The position numbers were made by a program, and so were the translations under genes. A DNA stretch of 64,000 bases. Source: JBBRZM01 sp963813635 (lineage in GTDB: Bacteria > Actinomycetota > Acidimicrobiia > IMCC26256 > JBBRZM01). Within the stretch, counting starts at the first letter, position 1, and each line of letters starts with the position of its first letter. Under the pieces are notes generated by a model. That model worked only from the letters and a program-made list of their open reading frames with translations, made no database searches and was not told the origin of the DNA. Below are positions 19,732 through 29,695 of the stretch, one piece after another. The stretch lies in contig CAWEZO010000007.1 of the NCBI GenBank assembly GCA_963813635.1, positions 496,001-560,000 of the forward strand, written 5' to 3'.

Positions 19732-22490
19732 ATGGCTATGGCGCCGGAGCAGATCGGGATCGGGATCCGTCGGTTCTTCACCGAGCCGGGCGCGCATCCC
19801 TACGACACCGTCGAGTGGGAGCGCCGCGAGGCGCGCATCCCCAACTACAAGGACGGCACCGACGCGTTCTTTCAGGCCGACGTGGAGTTCCCGGTCGAGT
19901 GGTCGCAGAACGCGACCAACATCGTCGCCCAGAAGTATTTCCGCGGCACGCTCGGCACGCCCGAGCGCGAGACGTCACTGCGTCAGGTCATCGACCGCGT
20001 TGCCGACACGATCACGGCCTGGGGCCACCGTGACGGCTACTTCGTCGATGACGGCGAGGCCGAGGCGTTCCGCAACGAGCTCAAGTACCTGCTCGTCCAC
20101 CAGCACGCCGCGTTCAACTCACCGGTGTGGTTCAACATCGGCGTCAACGGCGTCCCCGCGCAGGCGAGCGCGTGCTTCATTCTCGCGGTCGACGACACGA
20201 TGGACGGCATCCTCAACTGGTACCGCGAGGAAGGCACGATCTTCAAGGGTGGGTCGGGCTCGGGCATCAACTTGTCCAACATCCGTTCGTCGTACGAGCA
20301 CTTGAAGGGCGGCGGCACCGCCAGTGGGCCCGTGAGCTTCATGCGCGGCGCCGACGCGTCGGCGGGCACGATCAAGAGCGGCGGGAAACGCGACGCGCCG
20401 CGAAGATGGTGATCCTCAATGTCGATCACCCCGACATCGAAGAGTTCATCTGGTGCAAGGCGCGTGAGGAGCGCAAGGCGCGCGCGCTTGCCGAGGCCGG
20501 CTTCGACATGGATCTCGACGGCAAGGACAGCCACTCGATTCAGTACCAGAACGCCAACAACTCGGTTCGCGTCAGCGACGGGTTCATGGAAGCCGTGCTG
20601 GAAGACCGCGACTGGCAGCTCTACGCGGTCAAGACCGGTGACTCGATCAAGACGGTGAAGGCACGTGAGCTGATGCGCCAGATCTCGGACGCGACGTGGC
20701 AGTGCGCCGACCCGGGGATGCAGTTCGACACTACGATCAACCGGTGGCACACCGCACCCAACACCGGCCGGATCAACGCGAGCAACCCGTGCTCCGAGTA
20801 CATGCACCTCGACAACTCGGCCTGCAACCTCGCGAGCATCAACCTGTTGCGCTACCTCGACGACACTGACACGTTCGACGTCGAGGGCTACAAGCACACG
20901 ATCGAGGTGGTGTTCACCGCGCAGGAGATCCTCGTCGGCAACGCCGACTACCCGACGGAGCGGATCGCGGAGACGAGTCGTCAGTTCCGCCAGCTCGGGC
21001 TCGGCTACGCGAACCTCGGCGCGTTGCTCATGGCGCTGGGGCTTGCGTACGACTCGACCGAAGGCCGGGCGTTGGCGGGCGCGTTGACCGCGCTCATGAC
21101 GGGGCACACGTACGCCACGAGCGCGCGCACCGCCGGTCGCATGGGGCCGTTCGCCGGCTACGCCGACAATGCCGAGGCGATGCTCCACGTGTTGCGTATG
21201 CATCGCGCCGAAGTCGACAAGATCGACGACGAGCTCCTGTCCGCAGGGCTGGTGAATGCCGCGCAGCAGGCGTGGGACGAAGCAGTCGAGGTCGGCTCTG
21301 CGCATGGCGTCCGTAACTCGCAGGCAACCGTGCTGGCGCCGACCGGCACGATCGCGTTGATGATGGATTGTGACACCACCGGCATCGAGCCCGATCTCGC
21401 TCTGACCAAGTCGAAGAAGCTCGTCGGTGGCGGCACGATGCTCATCGTCAACCACACGGTGCCGCGTGCGTTGCGCCGTCTCGGCTACAGCGACGAGCAA
21501 GTCGAGGCGATCGTTGCCTACATCAACGAGCACAAGACGATCATCGGCGCGCCGTCGTTCAACCCCGAGCACCTGCCGGTGTTCGCGTGCTCGATGGGCG
21601 ACAACGCGATTCATTACCGGGGTCACGTCACGATGATGGGCGCGGTGCAGCCGTTCATCAGCGGCGCGATCTCGAAGACGATCAACATGCCCGAGGAGGC
21701 GACGGTCGAAGAGGTCGAGGCGATGCACATCGAGTCGTGGCGCCTCGGGCTCAAGGCGGTGGCGATCTATCGCGACAATTGCAAGGTCGCGCAGCCGCTG
21801 TCCACACAGAAGAAGGCCGGCGCGTCCGACGAGCACGAGCAGCAGGTCGAGCGGATCGTCGAGACGGTGATCATCCAGGAGCCGGTCCGCCAGAAGCTGC
21901 CGCGCAAGCGCAACTCGAAGACGTTCTCGTTCCGGGTCGCCGACTGTCACGGGTATGTGACCGTGGGCGAGTTCGAAGACGGCCGTCCCGGCGAGGTCTT
22001 CCTCAAGGTGGCCAAGCAGGGCTCGACGCTGGCCGGGATCATGGACGACGTTCGCGATCTCGGTGAGCCACGGGTTGCAATACGGCGTACCGCTCGGCGC
22101 GTTCTGCGAGATGTTCAGCAACATGCGTTTCGAGCCTGCGGGCATGACCGACGACCCGGAGCTGCGTATCGCGACGAGCCTCGTCGACTACATCTTCCGG
22201 CGTATGGCCGTGGAGTATCTGCCGTTCGAGGAGCGCAAGGAGATGGGCATGCTCACGGTCGACGAGCGGATCCAGCCGACCCTGCCCGGCGTCGAGGAGG
22301 CGTCGGTCGCCGACCACCCGAGCGACCCGATGCCGATGGCCGACCGGCGACCCGGGGCGAGCTCGTCACCGGCGGCGCCGGCGCGTCGAACGCGAGACGG
22401 TGATCTGCCACGTCTGCGGCGACATCATGCAGCCGCGCGGGGAGCTGTCACGCGTGCCCGAGCTGCGGCGCGACGAGCGGCTGCTCGTAA
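19732..22490 (+). CDS. nrdJ: class II (adenosylcobalamin-dependent) ribonucleotide reductase NrdJ, frameshifted
   Basis: Reduces ribonucleotides to deoxyribonucleotides with B12, independent of oxygen. Signature segments are FNSPVWFNIG, SACFILAVDDTMD, FKGGSGSGINLSNIRS, NPCSEYMHLDNSACNLASIN and LAPTGTIALMMDCDTTGIEP. A C-terminal Cys-rich tail restores as CHVCGDIMQ, then SCHACPSCGATSGCS, ending at TAA 22490. Frame breaks occur at about 20392, 22055 and in a run of G at about 22431 (perhaps one more near 22370). Length after correction is about 917 aa, normal for the large actinobacterial form. It starts at ATG 19732 preceded by GGGAAGGGAAG. It is controlled by the NrdR boxes just upstream and follows nrdR. 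Confidence 0.93.
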
Positions 22491-22713
22491 TGTGAAGTTG
22501 CACGTCCTTCGAAGTGCACGATGCGGTCCGGCGTGTACGCCCTCGTGGCTGCGTCGACATTCTCATCCGCAGAATACGAATCCAACAGGCTGCGTCCCAA
22601 GCACGCGGGTCGGGTCGCAACGATCGCGCCGGCGGCGTTTCACGGCCGCAGCGTCCACCGCGTGGTGACGTTCGGACGTCGACGTCCCGTCGATTGCGGA
22701 CGTTCCGCGCTGC

Positions 22714-23319
22714 TCAGTCGGGGTAGCCGACGGGCACGAGATACTCGACGTCGTCCTCGGGTGGTATCGCGAGCACCTGCCGCACTCGGGCCGGATCCAC
22801 GCCACCGATGGGTACGGCCGCCATGGAGTGCTCGGTTGCCTCAAGGAGGATGTTCTGCGTCACGTGCCCGGCTTCGAGCGCGACGAACGTGTCGCCTCGC
22901 GCGCCATACTTGGCGCGGGTCCGTGCCGGAACCGCCGCGACGACGATGACCGCGGGTGCGCTCGCGACGGTGCTCTGGCCGAGCGCGGCGTCGGCGAGCT
23001 CGCGGCGGTGATCGACGTCCGTGCGCACCTCGACGCGGTGTCCTGCCGGGAGATAGTGCATGACTTGATGTCGCGTGACGACGTACAGCTCGATCGGATA
23101 GAGGCCGCCGGCTGAGGGCGCGGTCCGCTTGCCTTCGGGCGAGGTGATGCCCTGGCCGGCCCAGAGCAATTGGCCGATCAACGCGAGCGGCAGAGGCTCG
23201 GGGGAGAAGTCGCGAGCGGAGCGGCGCCGGCCGATTGCTTCGTCGAGCGGCATGTTCCCGCGTGTGTCAGGCGCGGGAAGTCGGAAGGGCGTCGTGAAGC
23301 GCGCCGAAGTGTCGCGCAA
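22714..23319 (-). CDS. SagB/ThcOx-family nitroreductase-like protein
   Basis: FMN-dependent nitroreductase fold of the SagB type, about 201 aa. Visible are IGRRRSARDFSPEPLPLALI, LLWAGQGITSPEGKRTAPSA with GGLYPIELYVV, and the C-terminal QNILLEATEHSMAAVPIGG. SagB enzymes oxidise azolines in peptide natural products, but solo copies such as this, without a cyclodehydratase or precursor nearby, have unknown substrates. The in-frame start at 23319 is a TTG; an internal ATG precedes PLDEAIG. In a shifted frame just upstream (from GTG 23371) the DNA encodes VVTLLIVAGCAGTRAG, a lipoprotein-like signal, so the real protein may be a lipoprotein split by an indel near 23320. Confidence 0.8.
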   Translation of the reverse strand: MRDTSARFTTPFRLPAPDTRGNMPLDEAIGRRRSARDFSPEPLPLALIGQLLWAGQGITSPEGKRTAPSAGGLYPIELYVVTRHQVMHYLPAGHRVEVRTDVDHRRELADAALGQSTVASAPAVIVVAAVPARTRAKYGARGDTFVALEAGHVTQNILLEATEHSMAAVPIGGVDPARVRQVLAIPPEDDVEYLVPVGYPD

Positions 23320-23398
23320 TCGTGCCGGCGCGTGTCCCGGCGCAGCCCGCGACGATCAGCAGGGTGACCACGGCGCCGATGCAGCTACGACGCGCTCA

Positions 23399-24004
23399 TT
23401 ATCGACTCGATCTTCGACGCGCATGTCGGCGACCAGCATCAGCGCGCGTCCGCTCGCGGCCAGCGGCGATCGCGGGGATCAGGACGAGCATCCCGATGAT
23501 CGCGATCACCCATCGATCGACGTACAGGAACAGCGCGGCGTCAGGATTAGCGAGCAACACGACCAAGCCGATGAACCCGGCCACCGTGAGCGCCGCGCCG
23601 ACGCCGGTCACCCACGCGCCGAGGGCTCGCAAAGGGATCGGCCGCGTACGTCGACGGCGGTCACGCGCCGCGAGCAGCGCGGCAGCGGTCACGAGCGCCA
23701 GTCCTGTTGCTGCGAGAATGCCCGCGATCGTCGTGCGCCGGTTGACCGCTGTCGGACAGGCCTCGGTACGGACGAGTGGTCTGGTTGCACTGATGCGTGG
23801 ATCAGTCAGGTCCGTGCTGAACCATTGCTGCCAGTTCGCGCGTCCGCTGATGACATCGAACGGCGCGCCACACGACGCGCTGATTCCCGACGCGTGGACG
23901 CGTACTTGAAGCATCAGGACTGTTCCGGCAGCGAGCATCAGCACCACACCGATCGTGCCGAATCCGAGAATGCGCCGGCGCACCCCATCATCGTCACGGC
24001 GCAC
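23399..24004 (-). CDS. four-helix membrane protein, unknown function
   Basis: A 201-aa protein with about four hydrophobic segments: one near residue 15 (ILGFGTIGVVLMLAAGTVLM), an extracytoplasmic loop with two cysteines (ISASCGAPFDV, RTEACPTAV) that could form a disulfide, then three more helices, and a basic Arg-rich tail. No family recognised. It starts with GTG, with AGGGAG about 10 bp upstream. It is on the same strand as the SagB-like gene and 80 bp before it, so they may form an operon. Confidence 0.6.
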   Translation of the reverse strand: MRRDDDGVRRRILGFGTIGVVLMLAAGTVLMLQVRVHASGISASCGAPFDVISGRANWQQWFSTDLTDPRISATRPLVRTEACPTAVNRRTTIAGILAATGLALVTAAALLAARDRRRRTRPIPLRALGAWVTGVGAALTVAGFIGLVVLLANPDAALFLYVDRWVIAIIGMLVLIPAIAAGRERTRADAGRRHARRRSSR

Positions 24005-24113
24005 GCGACCGCTCCCTAGGGGCGTCGGTCACATGCTGGGATGCCGTCCGTCCGAGAAGCGCCGAAAGACGGCGATGTAGTGGCCAACAGTGGGCCTTGC
24101 ACCCCCGCGTGCG

Positions 24114-24476
24114 ATGGTGTCGTGGTGGTCGCCGACCCTGATGAGACGTGCCGAGGCGTGTGTGTGGAGCTCGGCCCGGGTGTTCGCTATTGCAGTCGGC
24201 TCCGCGCTGCCGGTCCTGAGCGGCACCCGAGCGACCGGGATCGTCGTACTCGCGCTCGGAGTCGCGGCTTCGGCGAGCGCGGTGGTCCCGAGCGTCGACC
24301 AGTTGATCCACGGCAACAAGCTCTATCTGGCCGTGACAGCACTCATCGGCGTGGTCGCAATCTGCGGCGGCGCGCGAAGTGCTCGTAGCTGCGAGCGAGA
24401 CAGGCCTTGCGGCGCAACGGCAGCAATGGTCGTGCTCTGGCTGATCGCCACGATCCATCACAGCCGCCTCGGTTAG
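24114..24476 (+). CDS. small membrane protein, unknown
   Basis: About 120 aa with three to four hydrophobic stretches (VFAIAVGSALPVLSG, GIVVLALGVAASASAVVP, YLAVTALIGVVAICGGA) and a C-terminal helix. Resembles no family I recognise. No clear ribosome-binding site. It is divergent from the gene ending at 24004 and stands at the edge of a decayed zone, so it may itself be a remnant. Confidence 0.45.
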   Translation: MVSWWSPTLMRRAEACVWSSARVFAIAVGSALPVLSGTRATGIVVLALGVAASASAVVPSVDQLIHGNKLYLAVTALIGVVAICGGARSARSCERDRPCGATAAMVVLWLIATIHHSRLG

Positions 24477-24710
24477 ACCGCCCTGCCATCACACAGACGG
24501 GGTGATGCGCGTCATTCGTCGATGCTCGGGTCACGAACGGCCACGAACGCGGTGAGGAGTCACCACTGAGCAACCGCGCCGTTCTGTCACGGTGCCCTTG
24601 AGAACACCGCGCGAACGAGAGGGAGCGCAGCCGCGCGGTCAGGCGTGCAACGTTTTCGCGTCGGGCGTCGTCGCTCAAACCCAGGTTGGAACGCGCTGGG
24701 CTCGGCGGCA

Positions 24711-24935
24711 TCAATGATCGCTTTCTCGTAGGAGCGCGTCGATCTCGTCATCGTAGAACAGTTGGTGATCGACGGACATGGAAGCGCAGTTGCGGTCGAT
24801 CTCGAGGCTGATGAACCCGTGGAGACGGATCCACCACTTGACGCCGAGCACGATGATCCTTCCGGGAGTGTCTTCCGTATCCGTTGCGGCGACGCCAGGT
24901 CGTGAACTCGGCCGCGAGCGCGCTTCGCTGCGCAT
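24711..24935 (-). pseudogene. remnant of a TetR-family regulator C-terminal domain
   Basis: The frame ends with VKWWIRLHGFISLEIDRN followed by LFYDDEIDALLRE, which resembles the ligand-binding C-terminal domain of TetR regulators (the W-x-R-L-H-G-x-x-S-L-E pattern). No helix-turn-helix N-terminus is present upstream in any frame I can follow. Assignment is tentative because only about 50 residues match. Confidence 0.4.
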
Positions 24936-25189
24936 TCGCGGGTTGTTGTTCGTCGATGGCGGTAAGCGCGTCGACGAAGACTTTGAACGTGAACAACGCG
25001 GCGGAGATGGTCATCAACCATGGCAGCGGGTCGCGCTCACCGCGGGAGGATGCAATCGCTGCTGCGCCGACTGTCAACGCGCGAAACGGCGATCAGCCGT
25101 GACAGCCGATCCATCGTTGCGCCGTTCGCGCTGCGACCGAGCAACATTGGCAATAGCGTCGGGCGAAGGAGTATGGCGGTGCCGCCTGC

Positions 25190-25350
25190 GAGGCGCGCGC
25201 AACCAAGCCGTGAGGAGCCCGAGCAGGACACGGATCGTGGTGGTTTTGCCCGCGCCGTTCCACGCGAGGAGGCCGTGGACCTCGCCGGTCTTCACGACAA
25301 GGTCGAGCTCGTTGAACGCTTGTGTCGAACCGAACGACTCGGGCCCCGGG
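25190..25350 (-). pseudogene. remnant of an ABC transporter ATPase (N-terminal 45-50 residues)
   Basis: Reads ESFGSTQAFNELDLVVKTGE, then VHGLLAWNGAGKTTTIRVLLGLL: the start of a drug-exporter-type ATP-binding protein with the Walker A loop NGAGKTTT (the preceding GP is AW here). The rest of the cassette (signature motif, Walker B) is missing; the frame dissolves after about 25200. The nearby TetR-like remnant on the same strand fits an old regulator-exporter pair. Confidence 0.6.
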
Positions 25351-25365
25351 CGATCGGCGCGTACA

Positions 25366-25712
25366 TCGCTCGCTCCGGCTCATCGCCGTTGCCTTCTGGG
25401 CTCTCGGCGCATTCCTGGCGATCATGAGCACCCGTGGCCTGATACGGGGTGATCGGCCTGAGAACTCGCCTCTCGGTGTTGCCTATTTGGCCGTCACGGC
25501 TTTCGTCATGTTCGGCCTCGCGCGACTCAAGCGCGTTCCCGCCAACGACCTGGGTAGTGAACCTCTACGGGCCGAAGCGGCCATGCCCTTGCTCGACGGG
25601 TGTCTGAGTACAGGAGTCCTCACCGCGCTCGGTGCTCACTGGCGCGGGTGGTGGTGGACCGACGGCACCGCCGCGCTGCTGGTCGCGGGTTTCGCGATCA
25701 AATCAGGGCGTG
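25366..25712 (+). pseudogene. remnant of a cation diffusion facilitator (C-terminal half)
   Basis: Reads LRLIAVAFWALGAFLAIMST, then SPLGVAYLAVTAFVMFGLAR, LGSEPLRAEAAMP and WWWTDGTAALLVAGFAIKSG, which matches helices 3-6 of actinobacterial CDF-type cation transporters. The N-terminal two helices with the first metal-binding residues are absent, and the conserved AD of helix 5 is AE here. There is no credible start, so the gene is dead. Confidence 0.6.
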
Positions 25713-25853
25713 GACCGCTGGCGAGAGTCCGCGCCTCACGAGGAATCCGAAGCCGACGATCAACGGGGAGGTTTGTGACAAATGGCAGTGGTCGCGTGGC
25801 GATCGTGAGAAGAGGCTGTTCACAGGGATTGTCGACCGCGAGGAGCGTCCACG

Positions 25854-26579
25854 ATGCTCGGAACCACATGGCTCCGATTCAGTCGAGTGTCCCTCTCGGG
25901 CACGAGGCGGACACTCGACCTCCAGCTGGCGGACCGCCGCGGCCGGCGGATCGTGTTCGTTTCGCACTGCCTGCTCAACGAGAACGTGCGCTATCTCGGT
26001 GGCGCGACCCGGCCGGGAGTCGTGCAGGAAGCTATCGACCACTACACGGGCGGCGGCATCGCGCTCTACCAGATGCCGTGCCCCGAACAGCGAGCATGGG
26101 GCGGTGTGCGCAAGTCGCGAATGATGCGCCTTTACGGATCGCGAGCGCTGCGCTGGCGATTCCTACGACACGTCTTCGTGACCGGGATCAACTGGTGGTC
26201 CATGCCGGTATACCGGCGGCTTGCCCGCCGTGTGGCCGCGGACATCGCCGACTACGTGGGTTCGGGATTCGACGTCGTGGAGATCGTTGGAGTCGGTGCC
26301 TCGCCGTCGTGCGGTGTGTCAACGACCCTGGATCTGAACTGTGCACTTGAGGCAATGGCGCGCTGTGACCCGTCCGCGATCCACCGATCCATCGTGAACC
26401 AACGAGTCGTTGCTCCCAACGTGGTCGAAGGGCAAGGCATGTTCATCGCGGCTCTGCGGCACCAGCTCCGTCGGCGTGGACTCGACGTTCGCTTCCTCGA
26501 GCACGACCTGGTCGGCGAGCTCCGCAGCGCAGGCGAGCTGGCGCCGGACGCTTGGCGTCAAGACGCGCCCGGACCGTAA
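25854..26579 (+). CDS. DUF523 / TudS-related putative desulfidase
   Basis: A 241-aa cytoplasmic protein with the three cysteine motifs of the 2-thiouracil desulfurase (DUF523) group: SHCLLNENVRYLGG, YQMPCPEQRAWGG and VGASPSCGVS. In TudS enzymes such cysteines hold a [4Fe-4S] cluster that removes sulfur from thiouracil. This sequence belongs to a larger, more distant subgroup, so the substrate is open. It starts at ATG 25854 with GAGGAG at 25840-25845. It is intact though surrounded by decayed genes, which suggests it is under selection or newly arrived. Confidence 0.72.
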   Translation: MLGTTWLRFSRVSLSGTRRTLDLQLADRRGRRIVFVSHCLLNENVRYLGGATRPGVVQEAIDHYTGGGIALYQMPCPEQRAWGGVRKSRMMRLYGSRALRWRFLRHVFVTGINWWSMPVYRRLARRVAADIADYVGSGFDVVEIVGVGASPSCGVSTTLDLNCALEAMARCDPSAIHRSIVNQRVVAPNVVEGQGMFIAALRHQLRRRGLDVRFLEHDLVGELRSAGELAPDAWRQDAPGP

Positions 26580-26624
26580 CGACCGCGGCTGCCTGCCGCG
26601 AGGCAGCACCTACGGCGACGTGTT

Positions 26625-26871
26625 CACAGTGTCTATCCGCCGGTCGCGACCCCGGGTGCGCTCAGAGTGTCGTTCACGCCCGGTACGGACAACGGCAGTG
26701 CGATCACCGGGGTACACCGCGACATGTGTGTCGAGCAACGGTGGTGGCACCGTCTCACGGCTGACGGTGACCGGCTTGACGACCGCCAAGAGGTACACAT
26801 GCACGGTGGTGGCCACAAACGCCAGAGGTGCAGGTCTCCCATCAGCAGCGTCAGCAGCGGTGATCATTTAG
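26625..26871 (+). pseudogene. fibronectin type III domain fragment
   Basis: About 80 residues of one FN3 domain: YPPVATPGALRVSFTPGTD, GSAITG, then after a frame change at about 26712 YTATCVSSNGGGTVS, LTVTGLTTAKRYTCTVVATN and a stop at 26871. Such domains occur in tandem in secreted actinobacterial proteins; no start, signal peptide or partner domain is present, so this is the broken tail of a larger gene. The following 190 bp to the oxidase gene show no gene. Confidence 0.6.
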
Positions 26872-27059
26872 AGGCGGCGGGCAGCTTGCGCCGCAGCATC
26901 TCGGCGCGACCCCACACGTAGCGCCGAGCTGCACTGAGACGCGGGCCCACCTCGCGCGGGCGGCCGAGCATCGAAATCGATGGGTGCACGCCGACACCCC
27001 CTTGCCGCACCGCGCCGCGGGTGGGAATCTGCTCGGTGAGCCGCACCGAGGAGGTCCGG

Positions 27060-28463
27060 ATGAGCTCAGTGGCCGAGCACACGCTGATCGACCGTGGCGC
27101 TGTCGACGAGCTGGAGGCGTCGTTCCGGGGTGAGCTCGTCCGGCCGGGTGATGGTGAGTACGACGAGCACCGCAAGGTGTGGAACGGCTCCATCGATCGC
27201 CGCCCTGGCCTCATCGCTCGATGCACTGGTGTCGCCGATGTCCGTCACGCCGTCCGGTTCGCTCGCGAGCACGAGCTCTTGGTCGCCGTACGCGGAGGCG
27301 GCCACAGCTTCCCGGGTCTCTCGGTGTGCGACGACGGCCTGCTGATCGACCTCGGGCCGATGAAGGGCATCCGCGTGGACCCCGACGCGTGGACGGTGCG
27401 CGCGCGAGGCCGGCGTGCTGCTCGGTGAGCTCGATCGTGAGACGCAGGCGTTCGGGCTCGCCGTCCCCGCTGGGATCGTCACCCACACCGGCCTGTCGGG
27501 CCTCACGCTCGGCGGTGGTATCGGGTGGATCATGCGGAAGTACGGGCTCACGATCGACCAGCTCCAGTCGGTGGACGTGATCACCGCCGACGGCGAGTTC
27601 GTGAAGGCGAGCGAAGACCACAACGCGGATCTCTTCTGGGGCGTACGTGGCGGGGGCGGCAACTTCGGCATCGTCACCGACTTCGAGTTCCGGCTGAACC
27701 CGTTGGGCCCTGACGTCGTGGCGGGCCCGGTCTTTTGGCCGATGGAGGACGCGCCCGAGGTGCTGCGTTTCTACCGCGACTGGCTCGCGGATTGCCCCGA
27801 CGACCTCATGACCATCGTCGTGCAGCGCAGGGCACCGGCACTGCCTGTCGTCCCCCGGAGCTGGTCGGCGAGCGCATCATCGCGGTCGTCGCCTGTTATG
27901 CCGGTCCGGTCGAGGACGGCGAGCGCGTCATGCGCCCGCTCAAGGAGTTCGGCGCACCCGTGCTCGACCTCTGCCAACCCAAGCCGTACCTGGTCCACCA
28001 GCAGATGTTCGACCCGTCGTTCCGGCACGGCTGGTGGTACTACGTCCGCTCCTGTGATGTCGCAGCGCTCACCGACGACGTCATCGACATCGTCGCCGAG
28101 CACGGTGCACAGATCACGTCACCGGCCAGCAGCATTGCCTTGTGGCAGATGGGCGGCGCGGTTGCACGCGTCGGCGAAGACGAGACAGCGTTCAACGGGC
28201 GCCACGCGGGGTTCACCTTCAACATCAACGGCAACAGCCAGACCGCTGACGGCTTCGAGGCGGAGCGGCAGTGGGCTCGCGACTACTGGTCAGCCCTCGC
28301 GCCCCACCACACCAGCGTCTACGTGAACTTCCTCATGGAGGAGGGCGAGGAACGCGTCAGGCAGGCCTACGGCGCCGAGAAGTACGAGCGACTCAAGGCC
28401 GTCAAGCGCGACTACGACCCGACGAACTTCTTCAAGCTCAACCAGAACATCAAGCCCGACTGA
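27060..28463 (+). CDS. FAD-linked oxidase with berberine-bridge C-terminus, two frameshifts
   Basis: Flavoenzyme of the PCMH/BBE group, oxidising alcohols, sugars or alkaloid-like substrates with covalent FAD. The FAD loop VRGGGHSFPGLSV carries the histidine expected to bind the flavin. Further segments are SGLTLGGGIGWIMRKYGLT and LFWGVRGGGGNFGIVTDFEF, and the BBE end YERLKAVKRDYDPTNFFKLN. Frame changes are at about 27405 and 27830. Restored length is about 467 aa. It starts at ATG 27060 with GAGGAGG just before it. The substrate is unknown and no biosynthetic cluster surrounds it. Confidence 0.87.
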
Positions 28464-28468
28464 CTTCG

Positions 28469-29695
28469 CTACTCGGGCGACGGTTTTTCGGCCGGGCGGG
28501 ACGGCGCGGGGTGTGATCCAGTTCCGATCGCGTCGCCGGGCGGGCCGCGCTCGACGCGGCGCGCAAGGAAGTCGGAATGTGTGGCGAGCACGGGTGCAAG
28601 CAGCGAGAGCACGAGCACGTAGCCGGCGATGAACGCAGCGACGCGCGTGTCGAGGCCTGCGGCCGTAGCGAGCGCCGCGAGAATCAACGAGAACTCGCCG
28701 CGCGCAAGCACGGTCAGGCCGACACGCAGCCCGGCACGTCGGGACATCTCGGAGCGACGGGCGACGACGAGGCCGGCCACCACGTTCACGATGAGGCTCG
28801 CAAGCACCGCAAGGAGGATCGGTCCGATGACCTCGAGGACCAGGCTCGGTTGGATGCTGACTCCAAAGACGAAGAAGAACATGGCGCCGAAGGTGTCGCG
28901 TAACGGCAGCACGAGATGTTCCACGCGACGGGTGAGTCCGGTCTCCGCCACGACGAGCCCGACGAGCAGCGCGGCGATGGCGTCGGAGACCCCGACCTCT
29001 TCAGCCACACCCGCGGCGAGCACGACGAGCCCGACCACGCACACGATCAACAGCTCGTCGCTCTCGGCGTCGAGCAGGCGACGGACGAGTCCAGTCGCGA
29101 AACGGGCGATCAGCGCGAACCCGAGCAGGAACCCGAAGGCCGACGCGATTGACACCAGGATCTCGGTACCACCCGCGCCACTGAGGACGGGCTGAACGAC
29201 CGCGAGGTAGAGCGCGAGGAAAACGTCCTCCACGACGATGATTCCGAGGATCAGCGGAGTCTCCCGATTCCCGAGGCGCCGAAGCTCGGTCAAGAGCTTG
29301 GTCACGATTGCCGAGGAGGAGATCGCGACCGCGCCGCCAACAACGAGGGCCTCGCGACCACCCCACCCGAATACGAGACCGAGCGCGATGCCGGTCACCA
29401 CGTTCAGCGCGAGAAACACCGAACCCGCGATCGCAAGCGTCCGTCCGCCCGCCAACAGGTCGTGCACAGAGAACTCGAGCCCGAGGTGGAACAGCAACAT
29501 CACGAGCCCGAACGTGGCGAACAACCCGAGCTCATCCGGTGAGTCGACCAAAGCAATCCCGGGGGTATGCGGCCCGAATGCGATCCCGGCAAGGACGAAG
29601 AGCGGAATCGTCGGGAGTCGGGCGCGTCGTCCGATCCGGCCGAGCAGGCCGGCGAGCAAGAGCGCCCCTCCGAGGGCCACGAGCGACGCGTCCAT
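28469..29695 (-). CDS. KhtU-like K+/H+ antiporter membrane subunit (CPA2 family)
   Basis: A 408-aa integral membrane protein with about 12-13 helices of the monovalent cation:proton antiporter-2 family. Visible are IPLFVLAGIAFGPHTPG, LGLEFSVHDLLAGG and SSSAIVTKLL, typical of the KefB/KhtU ion-exchange core. It lacks the C-terminal RCK domains of KefB/KefC; regulation comes from the separate subunit encoded just upstream (29695-30204), whose stop overlaps this start (TGATG). It expels K+ (or similar ions) in exchange for protons, probably at alkaline pH or osmotic change. Confidence 0.87.
   Translation of the reverse strand: MDASLVALGGALLLAGLLGRIGRRARLPTIPLFVLAGIAFGPHTPGIALVDSPDELGLFATFGLVMLLFHLGLEFSVHDLLAGGRTLAIAGSVFLALNVVTGIALGLVFGWGGREALVVGGAVAISSSAIVTKLLTELRRLGNRETPLILGIIVVEDVFLALYLAVVQPVLSGAGGTEILVSIASAFGFLLGFALIARFATGLVRRLLDAESDELLIVCVVGLVVLAAGVAEEVGVSDAIAALLVGLVVAETGLTRRVEHLVLPLRDTFGAMFFFVFGVSIQPSLVLEVIGPILLAVLASLIVNVVAGLVVARRSEMSRRAGLRVGLTVLARGEFSLILAALATAAGLDTRVAAFIAGYVLVLSLLAPVLATHSDFLARRVERGPPGDAIGTGSHPAPSRPAEKPSPE

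Larger units (their letters stand above)
24477..25853. other. decayed intergenic zone with gene remnants
   Basis: Nearly 1.4 kb without an intact gene. It holds recognisable pieces of three genes (a TetR-like C-terminus at 24711-24935, an ABC ATPase N-terminus at 25190-25350, a CDF transporter C-terminal half at 25366-25712). 24477-24710 and 25713-25853 show nothing I can identify. No transposase or terminal repeats were seen, so the decay cannot be tied to a particular element. Confidence 0.6.

Noticed and set aside
26867..27000. Minus-strand frame ending RYVWGRAEMLRRKLPA as the end of a gene
   Set aside because: It could be the tail of a lost gene, but only about 40 residues look protein-like and no family is recognisable.
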